Positions 42,916 through 51,800 of a stretch of DNA of 64,000 nucleotides are shown in pieces. Position 1 is the first letter of the stretch. Every line of letters begins with the position of its first letter. This DNA comes from an uncultured bacterium (lineage in GTDB: Bacteria; Verrucomicrobiota; Lentisphaeria; Victivallales; UBA1829): positions 1-64,000 of the forward strand of contig URKJ01000001.1 in NCBI GenBank assembly GCA_900548385.1, read 5' to 3'. A program made the position numbers and the translations under genes. The notes beneath the pieces were generated by a model. That model was not told the origin of the DNA, did no database searches, and saw nothing but the letters and a program-made list of their open reading frames with translations.

Positions 42916-45588
42916 ATGTTTAAGACTCCCGTTTCCAAAGCCTGCATGGCGGCGGCTCTCCTGTTTGCGGTTTCCGTAACCGCGCAGACTCCCGCGGCAA
43001 AGGCTGTTTCGACGGAAAAAGCTACTCCGGCGGAAGATACGGAGCTGCAGAAGACCTATCGCGCAGCCGCCGCCAAATATGCTTTGGAATTCGATATTAC
43101 CGAATTGTCCGCCGATCAGATGAAAGCAAAAGCCGATCAGCTTGCCCGGAACGCCGCCAAGGCTTACCAGAGCGGTGCGTATCAGCAGGCGGTCGAGCTT
43201 TACCGTCAGGCGCGTGCCGTTCTTCAGAAACTGCCGGGCGATGCGGAAATTCAACGGAAGATCGAAAATTGCGGACAGGCGATCTCCAGCTGTTATTATT
43301 ACTGGGCGGAAAAACTGTATTTCGATGCGCAGTCCTCCGCCGACGCCAAGCAGTACGAACAGGCGATTGAACACTGCAAAAAGGCCGCGGAAGTCTGGCC
43401 CGCTTCCAAGAAGAGAATGGATGAGATGATCGCGCGCTTTACAAAACTGCGCGACGCCGCGGAATATCAGGCGAAAGTTGCGCCGGATGCCGTTGACCCC
43501 GGAAATGCCGCACGTCTCTATAATATTGATGTGCTTCTGAAACAGGGCGAAATCTTCTACAAGGATAAGCAGTGGGACAAGGCCCGCGACAAGTATGAGG
43601 AAGTGATCGCCATTGATCCTTACAATATCACGGCGATTGACGCGATCCGGCGCGTGAATCTGAAGCTGTTCGAGGCTGCCCGTTCCCGCAAGGAACTGAC
43701 CGAAGAGGAGTACAAGACGGAAGCCGAATGGGCTTTGGTAACTCCGCTGCCGACGAGAGTCGCATTCTCCGGCAAAGGCTCCACCGCGGATGAGCCGATC
43801 AAAAAAGACGCTAAGAAAAATGCGATCTATGACAAGCTGAAAAACATTATCATTGACCGCATTGACTTTGATGAAATCGAGATTCCGGTCGTGCTCCGTC
43901 ATCTCCGCCAGAGAGCGAAGGAGCTGGATCCGGACAAGGAAGGCGTCAATATCTTCCTGCTTCCGGAATCTGCCGCCGATCCCAATGCAGCGACAGCCAG
44001 GAATACCGAGAGTGGAAGGCCCGGGCCGGCAGGTCCTCGCGGACCCGGAAGAAACAATGCCCCCGCGGACGATGCGGAAGATGAAGGCGATGAGTCTTCC
44101 GGACGCAAGATTTCTGTGACCGCAGACTCCATTTCCCTGGGGGAGGCGATCAGCTACATCTGCCGTACCGCGAACCTGCGTGTCAAAGTGGAACGCTATG
44201 CTGTGATCATTGCTCCTCCCGGAGTGCCGCTGGAGCAGATGGAAACCCGCATTTATCCGGTGGAAAAGGATGTTGTGGACCGCCATCTGACAAAAGCTGT
44301 GGAAGGCGAGGGAGCGGACAGTTCCTCTACGATCATCAATCCGCAGTCCCTGTTCCCGCAGGTCACATTCGATGACGGTGCTCAGATCGTTTACGATCCG
44401 GGTATCAGCCGTCTGTTCGTCACCAACACTGCGGATAATCTCCAGCTGATCGAGGAGGCTCTCAAAGAGCTGAATGTGGTCGATCCGCAGGTGCTGATCC
44501 AGACCAAGTTCGTGGAAGTCCACATGAATGATTTGGAAGAACTCGGATTCCAGTATCTCTTCTCCAGACAGAATTCCAATGTGGAATATATGGACAAGAA
44601 CAAACTGATCGAATACAAGCCCGGAGACAAACTTCCGGACTATGCGATCAATATTTATCAGCCGAACAGTTCGGGCAGTTCCGCGACTTCGCCGGCTGCG
44701 AACTGGTACCGCTATTCTTCCACGTTCATCAACGGAAAGACTCCAGCATCCGATCTGCCGTCCTCGTTTTATTACACGAAGGCGCCGATCCAAAGCAAGT
44801 CGGTATCGTTCGAACAGAATTCCCAGGTTGTGCGCAGTCTCCGGCAGAGCAGCACCACGGGGGCTCTGATCCAGGATCAGGCGTTCAATTTTGCACACTA
44901 CAACAAGTACGGCTACAAGGTTCAGGCGACGATCAACGCTTTGGATCAGGCGGATTCCTCCGATATGCTGGCGTGTCCCAGAATCACGACGATGAACGGT
45001 TTCGAGGCCGTGATCGCGATGGTGACGGAGCGTTACTTCCCGGATGAGTGGTCGGAAGCCGAGGTGGGTACTCTTGCAACCGGTAACGGAACCGTTCCGC
45101 TGCTTACTCCGTCCATCCCGGAATTCGATGAGGCGGAACGTCTCGGTATTGAACTGCGCGTCCGTCCGGTGGTCGATACTACGGACAACTACACGATTTC
45201 GATGACGATGACACCGAGCATCCGTACCTTTATCGACTGGGTTGACTACAGCTATGAAATGTCGACGGAATCCAACGGTCAGCCGTATTACTACCAGAAC
45301 GTGCAGAAAATGCCGGTCATTGAAGTCCGTTCAGTGAATACCGCGGTTCAGTGTTACGACGGCGAGACGATTGTTCTCGGCGGTATCATTAAAGATACGA
45401 CGACAGCGATCGACGACAAGTACCCGATTCTGGGAACCCTGCCGTTGGTCGGACGGCTCTTCCAGTCCAAATCGAAGAGTGCGCAGAAGGTCAATCTGCT
45501 GATTTTCCTCACCTGCCGTTTGATCAATCCGGATGGATCGCCGATCCGCGAGCGCGAAATGAGAGGCCTTCCTCCGTTCCGCTATTGA
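42916..45588 (+). CDS. PilQ-like secretin 2
   Basis: An 890-residue paralogue of the preceding gene with signal peptide, TPR-like repeats, N-domains and secretin core (D-K-Y-P-I-L-G-T-L-P-L-V-G-R-L-F). Near residues 365-378 it has a collagen-like G-P-A-G-P-R-G-P-G stretch followed by an acidic linker that secretin 1 lacks. GGAGG before ATG 42916 gives a proper signal peptide (A-C-M-A-A-A-L-L-F-A-V-S-V-T-A). An upstream GTG at 42874 overlaps the previous stop but has a weaker context. Two adjacent secretins suggest either a mixed ring or two different channels. Confidence 0.88.
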   Translation: MFKTPVSKACMAAALLFAVSVTAQTPAAKAVSTEKATPAEDTELQKTYRAAAAKYALEFDITELSADQMKAKADQLARNAAKAYQSGAYQQAVELYRQARAVLQKLPGDAEIQRKIENCGQAISSCYYYWAEKLYFDAQSSADAKQYEQAIEHCKKAAEVWPASKKRMDEMIARFTKLRDAAEYQAKVAPDAVDPGNAARLYNIDVLLKQGEIFYKDKQWDKARDKYEEVIAIDPYNITAIDAIRRVNLKLFEAARSRKELTEEEYKTEAEWALVTPLPTRVAFSGKGSTADEPIKKDAKKNAIYDKLKNIIIDRIDFDEIEIPVVLRHLRQRAKELDPDKEGVNIFLLPESAADPNAATARNTESGRPGPAGPRGPGRNNAPADDAEDEGDESSGRKISVTADSISLGEAISYICRTANLRVKVERYAVIIAPPGVPLEQMETRIYPVEKDVVDRHLTKAVEGEGADSSSTIINPQSLFPQVTFDDGAQIVYDPGISRLFVTNTADNLQLIEEALKELNVVDPQVLIQTKFVEVHMNDLEELGFQYLFSRQNSNVEYMDKNKLIEYKPGDKLPDYAINIYQPNSSGSSATSPAANWYRYSSTFINGKTPASDLPSSFYYTKAPIQSKSVSFEQNSQVVRSLRQSSTTGALIQDQAFNFAHYNKYGYKVQATINALDQADSSDMLACPRITTMNGFEAVIAMVTERYFPDEWSEAEVGTLATGNGTVPLLTPSIPEFDEAERLGIELRVRPVVDTTDNYTISMTMTPSIRTFIDWVDYSYEMSTESNGQPYYYQNVQKMPVIEVRSVNTAVQCYDGETIVLGGIIKDTTTAIDDKYPILGTLPLVGRLFQSKSKSAQKVNLLIFLTCRLINPDGSPIREREMRGLPPFRY

Positions 45589-45604
45589 CGGTTTGCAGCA
45601 GCTT

Positions 45605-45628
45605 GCCGCCCGGTTTCTGCCGGGCGGC
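45605..45628 (+). terminator. GC-rich hairpin after secretin 2
   Basis: GCCGCCCGG (45605-45613) pairs with CCGGGCGGC (45620-45628). There is no T-run directly behind it, but a second hairpin terminator follows at 45639. Confidence 0.5.
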
Positions 45629-45638
45629 AGTTTCAAGA

Positions 45639-45672
45639 CGGTTCCCGGAGTTATTTGGGGACCGTTTTTTTT
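45639..45672 (+). terminator. Rho-independent terminator of the pilus locus
   Basis: CGGTTCCC (45639-45646) pairs with GGGGACCG (45657-45664) with one G-T pair, followed by eight T residues. Confidence 0.8.
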
Positions 45673-45684
45673 ACAGGAGAAATC

Positions 45685-45921
45685 ATGCAGAATCAAACAC
45701 CCCGTTCCATGATGGTCGGGCTCGGTCTTGACAATCAGGACGAACACAAGCGTATTACAAAAGGGGATAATTTTGTTTTGGTCGGCGGTTCCGAAGAGAC
45801 GCATGAGCGGATGACGGAGACCGCGATCAAGGTCAATGAAAAACTTTCCGCCCGCGGCAAAACACTGGATTCCGTCGGCAGGGATGAGTTTTTTGATATT
45901 GTCTCCGAATGTTCGGAGTAA
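45685..45921 (+). CDS. Small acidic protein of unknown function
   Basis: A 78-residue soluble protein that starts M-Q-N-Q-T-P-R-S-M-M-V-G after a good AGGAG. It has no signal peptide or membrane helix, and its mixed charge and regular amphipathic pattern (E-E-T-H-E-R-M-T-E-T-A-I-K-V-N-E-K-L) suggest a real folded protein. It lies between the pilus terminator and a convergent AraC gene and may be transcribed by read-through. Not recognised. Confidence 0.6.
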   Translation: MQNQTPRSMMVGLGLDNQDEHKRITKGDNFVLVGGSEETHERMTETAIKVNEKLSARGKTLDSVGRDEFFDIVSECSE

Positions 45922-46818
45922 TCAGCTTCCGGTCCGGTTCCGGTATTGTTCCGGCGTGATATGGAAGAATTTGCGGAACGAACTGCAAAAATAGGTCAGG
46001 GAGTTGAAGCCGCTTTCCTGTGCGATCTGTGATAGCGGATCGTTACGGCGGGTCAGCAGGCGCAGTGCGTGCATCAGGCGCAGACGGTGGAGCCACGCCG
46101 CCGGAGAGATCCCGCACGCCTGATGAAACAGACGCCGGAACTGCACCTCTTTCAGATGTGCGGTTTCCGCGATGTCCTGTATCGACAGATTGGCGGACAG
46201 GTTGCGGCGCATGAATTCCAACGCACTTTCAATGCGGGGATCCGGCGCCGCCGGCAGAGAGAACCGGCAGATGCCGGTTTCGATCAATTCCGCGAAAATC
46301 CGTTTCACCAGTTGTTCCGCACAGGAAAACGCCAAGTCGCTGCTTTTGTTGCGGAGCGCGATGATGCGCAGCAGCTCTTCTTCTTTCGCTTCCCAGTGGC
46401 GCAGATGAAAAAACGGCCTGTTCAGGCTGTTGAACGGGTTGCCGTTCTGCGGGTGATCGCACAGAACGTGCAGGATGAATGTTTCCGCCTCCGCAGTTCC
46501 CTCCGGGAAGCCGTAAGAGTGCGATGCAAATTCGGGGACCATCATGCAGTCTCCCGGAGACAGTACGGCAGAGTGCCCGTTTGTCTGCGCTTCCAGTTTG
46601 CCGCTTTTGACAGCCACGATCAGATTGTCGGATATTTTCCGTTCGGGGACATTCCACGGAACGCGCATGCTCCAGTACGAGGTGTTCAGGACAATGAAAT
46701 TCCGGGTGGAAAGAATCGTTGCCGTCTGGTTCAGAATTTCTGGAGAAACATAGTCTTCAAGATGATTTTTGTATTCGTTGCCGTATTTTGTGCCAATCAT
46801 GATCGTCGGATTTTTCAA
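45922..46818 (-). CDS. AraC-family transcriptional regulator (cassette 4)
   Basis: A 298-residue protein with an N-terminal cupin-like sensor (L-S-P-G-D-C-M-M-V-P) and a C-terminal AraC double helix-turn-helix (S-I-Q-D-I-A-E-T-A-H-L, then S-Q-I-A-Q-E-S-G-F-N-S-L-T-Y-F-C-S-S-F-R-K). It is divergent, 82 bases from the sialidase-like gene, and so probably regulates that operon. The start is uncertain: TTG 46818 or ATG 46800, neither with a good ribosome site. Confidence 0.85.
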   Translation of the reverse strand: MKNPTIMIGTKYGNEYKNHLEDYVSPEILNQTATILSTRNFIVLNTSYWSMRVPWNVPERKISDNLIVAVKSGKLEAQTNGHSAVLSPGDCMMVPEFASHSYGFPEGTAEAETFILHVLCDHPQNGNPFNSLNRPFFHLRHWEAKEEELLRIIALRNKSSDLAFSCAEQLVKRIFAELIETGICRFSLPAAPDPRIESALEFMRRNLSANLSIQDIAETAHLKEVQFRRLFHQACGISPAAWLHRLRLMHALRLLTRRNDPLSQIAQESGFNSLTYFCSSFRKFFHITPEQYRNRTGS

Positions 46819-46839
46819 TGAAATTGCCGTTTATTTCTA

Positions 46840-46868
46840 TTGTGTTTTCAGATAAAATATCGTATAAT
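46840..46868 (+). promoter_or_regulatory. Promoter of cassette 4
   Basis: TTGTGT (46840-46845), 17 bases, TATAAT (46863-46868), 32 bases before the ATG. The poor -35 box suits activation by the divergent AraC protein. Confidence 0.55.
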
Positions 46869-46900
46869 TATATAAAGTCAAGGAGTGAAAGGAGATTTTT

Positions 46901-48016
46901 ATGCACGGAACGATTATTTTCAACCCCGGAACCGGATATCAGACGGCACGGCGTCTCTGGCAGGGATGTCCGACAGTGCTGCGGACTCCGGGCGGAAAAC
47001 TGTTTGCCGGGTGGTATTCGGGCGGGTCGCGCGAACCGTCGGCATTCAATTACAATCTGCTGGTGAGCAGCTGCGACGGCGGGCTTTCGTGGAGTGAACC
47101 GCTGCTGGTCATTGAAAGCCTTACGAAAGAAAAAGTCCTTGCGATCGACATTGAGCTCTGGCTTGATCCGCGGGGACGCATGTGGCTGTTCTGGACCCAG
47201 CGGCATTTGCAGTACGCTGCGAAAGATCCGCGGCATCTTCAGTGCTGGGCGATCGTCTGCGACGACCCCGACGCTCCGGTTCTCCGGTGGAGCGAACCGC
47301 GTTGTCTCGCGCCCGGTTTCCTGCGCTGTCAGCCGACCGTTCTTTCGGACGGCAGATGGCTGCTTTGCGCTTACGACTGGACCGGAACCCGGTATCATTA
47401 TTCGGAATCCTCCGACTGCGGCGAAACATGGATCCGCCGGGAGGCTGGCGAAAAGACCGTTCCGGTCGATTTTGATGAAACGATGATTCTGGAGCGGCTC
47501 GACGGTTCGCTGTGGATGCTTTCCCGCAACGCTCATACCGGTTTTCTTTCGGAGACGGTTTCCCGTGACGGCGGAGCGACCTGGTCGCCGGGAAGGCAGA
47601 CACCGATCCCGAATCCTGCGTCGCGTTTCTATCTGCGCCGGTTGAAATCCGGACGCGTTCTGCTGATCAACAACAACGATTCCGGGAAGCGGATCAATAT
47701 GACGGCGTTTCTTTCGGAAGACGACGGCGTTTCATGGAAATATTCGCTGGTGATCGACCCCCGTGAAACTTCGTATCCCGATGCCGTGGAAGCGGAGGAC
47801 GGCACCATTTACATGGTTCACGACCGCGGCCGCATGAGTTTCAAAGAGATTCTGTGTTCCCGGTTTACGGAGGCGGACATCATGGCGGGCAAGCTGACGG
47901 ATCATGATTCCTACGTCTGCCAGATCATCAGCAAGGCGCCGCGCGATCCATGGAATACGGAAGAGGCGGAACGCATGGCAAAGCTGGATCGGGAGATGTT
48001 CGATGTTTATTTCTAA
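46901..48016 (+). CDS. BNR-repeat sialidase-like glycoside hydrolase (cassette 4)
   Basis: The 371-residue protein has four Asp-box motifs (S-C-D-G-G-L-S-W, S-D-C-G-E-T-W, S-R-D-G-G-A-T-W, S-E-D-D-G-V-S-W) on a six-bladed propeller. This is the GH33 sialidase superfamily, which removes sialic acids or acts on related acidic sugars. An arginine triad cannot be assigned with certainty, and the typical F/Y-R-I-P is not seen, so another propeller activity is possible. There is no signal peptide, hence a cytoplasmic location. AAGGAG precedes the ATG. A pseudopilin and a large exported protein follow. Confidence 0.75.
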   Translation: MHGTIIFNPGTGYQTARRLWQGCPTVLRTPGGKLFAGWYSGGSREPSAFNYNLLVSSCDGGLSWSEPLLVIESLTKEKVLAIDIELWLDPRGRMWLFWTQRHLQYAAKDPRHLQCWAIVCDDPDAPVLRWSEPRCLAPGFLRCQPTVLSDGRWLLCAYDWTGTRYHYSESSDCGETWIRREAGEKTVPVDFDETMILERLDGSLWMLSRNAHTGFLSETVSRDGGATWSPGRQTPIPNPASRFYLRRLKSGRVLLINNNDSGKRINMTAFLSEDDGVSWKYSLVIDPRETSYPDAVEAEDGTIYMVHDRGRMSFKEILCSRFTEADIMAGKLTDHDSYVCQIISKAPRDPWNTEEAERMAKLDREMFDVYF

Positions 48017-48056
48017 AAGACTGATGAACAGTACTCAACCCAAAGGAGTTGGAATA

Positions 48057-48824
48057 ATGAAACAGCCAAATCTGTTGTTCCCCCGGCGGCACAGGTTCAG
48101 CCTGATCGAACTTCTCATAACGGTTGCGATTATCGCGATTCTTGCCGGACTGCTTCTGCCCGCTTTGAACTCGGCGCGGGAAAAAGCGCGTGCGCTGAAT
48201 TGTCTCAGCAATCTGAAACAGACCGGTATGGCGGCGATTTCCTATGCCGGAGATCATGAGGACCGTCTGCTGCCCGGACGCTATCTTGTTGGGGACGGGG
48301 TGTATGGGTATTGGCCGGGATTGCTTCAGACATTGAAGTATTGCTCTGCGAAAAATTATATCTGCCCGGAGGGGGAAGCTGCGCTTTATTCGAATGCGAC
48401 GCAGGACCGGGTATCCAAAGCAGATGTATGGCGGACTGGAAAGATTATGACGGCAGATGAGACCGCGAGCAGCTGGGAGGTCGGTACATTCGGGATCAAC
48501 CATGTTATTTCCTTCGATTTTGCGCAGAATCCGATTCCGGAGTTTTCACGCCTGACGCAGCTGAAAAGGCCTTCCGTCGTTTTGGCGTTTGCCGATTCCG
48601 CCCACAGCATTGATCTGACGCCCTGTTTTACCGTGCGGAAAAATGCTTCGCAGGCGCATTTCGCTTATCCCCGTCACATGGGACAGCGGATTTGCAGTGT
48701 CGCTTACATGGACGGTCATGCAGGGACGGTTCGTGCCACGGTTTCCGGAAAAACGGGGGCGGAACAGCTTTATGCCGTCGGCGGCGGGCTTGCACAGGGA
48801 ACAACCGTCTGGACCGGAAAATAA
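48057..48824 (+). CDS. Pseudopilin-like protein with prepilin N-terminus (cassette 4)
   Basis: A 255-residue protein with a 13-residue basic leader, F-S-L-I-E-L-L at residues 14-20, a hydrophobic helix and a C-terminal V-A-Y-M-D-G-H-A. Arg precedes the Phe. AAAGGAG lies before ATG 48057; a start further upstream (48003) would overlap the sialidase-like gene and lacks a ribosome site. Confidence 0.86.
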   Translation: MKQPNLLFPRRHRFSLIELLITVAIIAILAGLLLPALNSAREKARALNCLSNLKQTGMAAISYAGDHEDRLLPGRYLVGDGVYGYWPGLLQTLKYCSAKNYICPEGEAALYSNATQDRVSKADVWRTGKIMTADETASSWEVGTFGINHVISFDFAQNPIPEFSRLTQLKRPSVVLAFADSAHSIDLTPCFTVRKNASQAHFAYPRHMGQRICSVAYMDGHAGTVRATVSGKTGAEQLYAVGGGLAQGTTVWTGK

Positions 48825-48855
48825 AAACTCTTTTCAAAAAAGGATGAATGATGAT

Positions 48856-51800
48856 ATGAAAAAAATTTGTCTGCTGCTTATCGCACTTTGCATTCCCGCA
48901 GGGTACATCTGTGCGGAACAGGTCGGGAAAGCCGCTCCGGCGGTGAAAAAAAGTATTCCTAAACGGAAGCCTGCCAGATGGAACATTATTTCCAGAGGGG
49001 AGGGGGGAACGTATCAGCTGACGCAGACCTCCACGGAGGCGTTTTCGCTGGTTCTGCACCGTAACGGGAAAGACAAACCCGCGAGGACGATGCTCTGCCT
49101 GGACTTGAACCGGGAGTTTCATACCCAGAACCGTTTATTCTTCACCTGCCGTTCCATCAACGGAAAACCGGTGATGGTTCATCCGCTTCTGAGTTACCGC
49201 AGCGGAAAGAAAAGCATTCTCAAATTCGGTCCGAAGCTGATGATTTCCGGCAAGGCGGAAAAGATGTTTGCATTGAGACTGGATACCGATTTCAAGCTCG
49301 GAGATGCCACGTTTCCGTTTTTGCAGCTGAAGTTTTCCGCCGATATTTCCGGCGCTAAAGAGGGGGAGACGGTGGAGCTGGATGTGAGCGGAATGCGGAT
49401 CTGCATGCCGGAAGAGGCCGGGATGAGTTCGGAGCGTCCGGAGGTGCTGGTCATACCCGGCAGAAAGGCGGAGAACATCAAACGGGTGGAAAATCCGGTC
49501 AAAGTCTTTTTCATGTTTGACAACGAGGATTTTTCGACCGTTTTCTGCGGACGCGGCAATTATCCGCGCGTTCAGGACCGCTGTCAGTTTCCCGGTTACC
49601 GTTCCCTGCTGCTGAAAACTGTGAAGGATCAGGCGGAACTGGCGGCTTCCCCGGAATCGGCGGATATGATCGTTTATGCCGGAGCAAGAGCCGATAAACC
49701 GATGGCGGAACGTGTGGCGAAAGCGGTTCGGAACGGCAAGCCGCTGTATGTCGCTGCCGTGGTCGCGGATCCGGAGATTGCGGAGCTGCTGCCGGTGAGT
49801 CTGAAAAAACGGGACGGCGGAATTCCGGTCCGCCGGACGCTGAAAGCGGTTTCCGCCGCTGATCCGCTGTTTGCCGGTCTTTCCTCCGCCTCATTCGGAC
49901 AATATTTCGATGTCCGGATGAAGGCGGGCGGCAAGGCGCGGCTCGTGTTTGCGGACGGCTCCCCCGCGATGGCGGAGGGGGTTGCCGGGAAAGGGCGCGT
50001 GATCTGGTCCGCGCTCGGTATCGGAACGGATCTGATTTCCGGCAAAGCGTCGGAGGATCCGCTCCTGCTCCGCGTGATTTCGGAACAGACGGGCAAAGTG
50101 CTCCGGGAGACGGAACGGAAGCCGGTTCTGCGTGCAGACGGCTGGCAGGAGGGGCTTTCCACGGAGAATTTCGGGCGGTTCGGCTGGCTGATCGGTGACG
50201 GTCTGCTGGTCGAGAGCATGAACGATGTGTTTGATGTTTCCAACGGTTCGGCGCAGTACGCTTTCAAATCCCGTCTGGCTCCGAAACTGTCGCTGACGCA
50301 CTGGAGTTTCAAGCCGCTGAATGCGGGAGAGGTCAAAGCGAAACAGGTGGATTGGTCGTATTGCTATGCAGAAACCGGCAAGTTTGAATATAACACGACT
50401 TGTGTCATACCTGCCGCCTGGAAAGAGGAAAAAATCAGTTTTACCGTGGAAGGCGGGATCGACGATCTGGCGGAGGTCTTTGTCAACGGCCGTTCCGTTG
50501 GCAGGGTGACGGAGGATATGCCGGAATACTGGCGCCGCCCGCACCGGTATCTTCTGCCGAAAGAACTGCTGAAGTTCGGTGAAGAGAACCGGATCCGGAT
50601 CGTTGCGGAGAATCTGCGCGGCAACGGATCAATGGGAAGCTGTCCCGAACTGATCTGCCTGCCGTCGAAAGCAGAGTGCTGGACGTTTGCCGCGGATCGT
50701 GCGAATGAACTTGGCAAAGGGGGAGTGATCACCGATTCCATGGGAAAACGCCGGTTCGACACCAGCCTTGCATTTCCGGGGATACGATGGGAAATTTTCG
50801 GAAACCGTATCGTTATGGGGGTGTTCAACATTGCCGGCTATGCTGCGATCCCGTCCGGCAAAAGTTGGAAGGTTGTCGATCTGGCGAAGACGGATACGCT
50901 TCCGGTCAACTGGTCCGCACCGTGGATTCTGCTGTTCCACAACGGGGAATGCCGTCCGCTTCTGCTGGTGTTTTCAAAGCGTCAGGAAAAGATTACGGTT
51001 TCCAGGGTCGGTTCCGCGGTGAACGGGCTTGTATTCGAACGCGGAGGCGGGATCGGGATGATCGTTCCGCTTTGGCTGGGCGGCGGACGCAATGTGGATA
51101 CCGCACCGTGGACGCGCGGGCTCCCGGCGGAAATCGCGGAACAGGCGGAATTCTGGGGGCGGAAAGCATTCGCTTATCCGGTCGCCGAAACGGAGATGTT
51201 CCGGATCAACCGGAAAAGCGGTCGCGTCGAGATCCGTACGAAATATCAATTTCTCCGCACGGAGAACGACTGGAATGTGAGTGCAGCACCTTATGCTCCG
51301 GTCCCGCCGCTGGCATTTTTTACCAAAGGCAGACTGTTTGAATCTGAACAGGCGAGGGACTGGGGGCTGATGACGAACTACGGAAGTTATGCCGCCCATG
51401 ACAACAGCGACACGGTGGAGTGGAGTCTTCCTCTTCCCGAACCGGATTTTTCTCTGCTGCCCCGGATCGAAGCCGAGCCGGAAGTCCACCGGTTTGCCAA
51501 TGCGATTTTCCGGAAAGGGGCTCCGTTCAATGCGGGCGGAGGCGTCCGGGAACTGTCGTGGTCACTTGCGTACCCCACGGGACCGAACTTCCCGGATTGC
51601 CGCAATGTCAACGCACACGGCTGGCTGCACGGGATCAATCAGGTGATGATCGCACCGTTCGCCCTTGATGCGGAGGCCCGCGCCCGGTTTATGGAGCGTG
51701 TCCGCCGCAAAGCCATGGAGCCGGCGGAGCTCTACCGCTACAAAAGCGCTCTGCGCTGGCGCGAAGAGCCGTTCAGCGGCATCCGTTATCCGATCTACTT

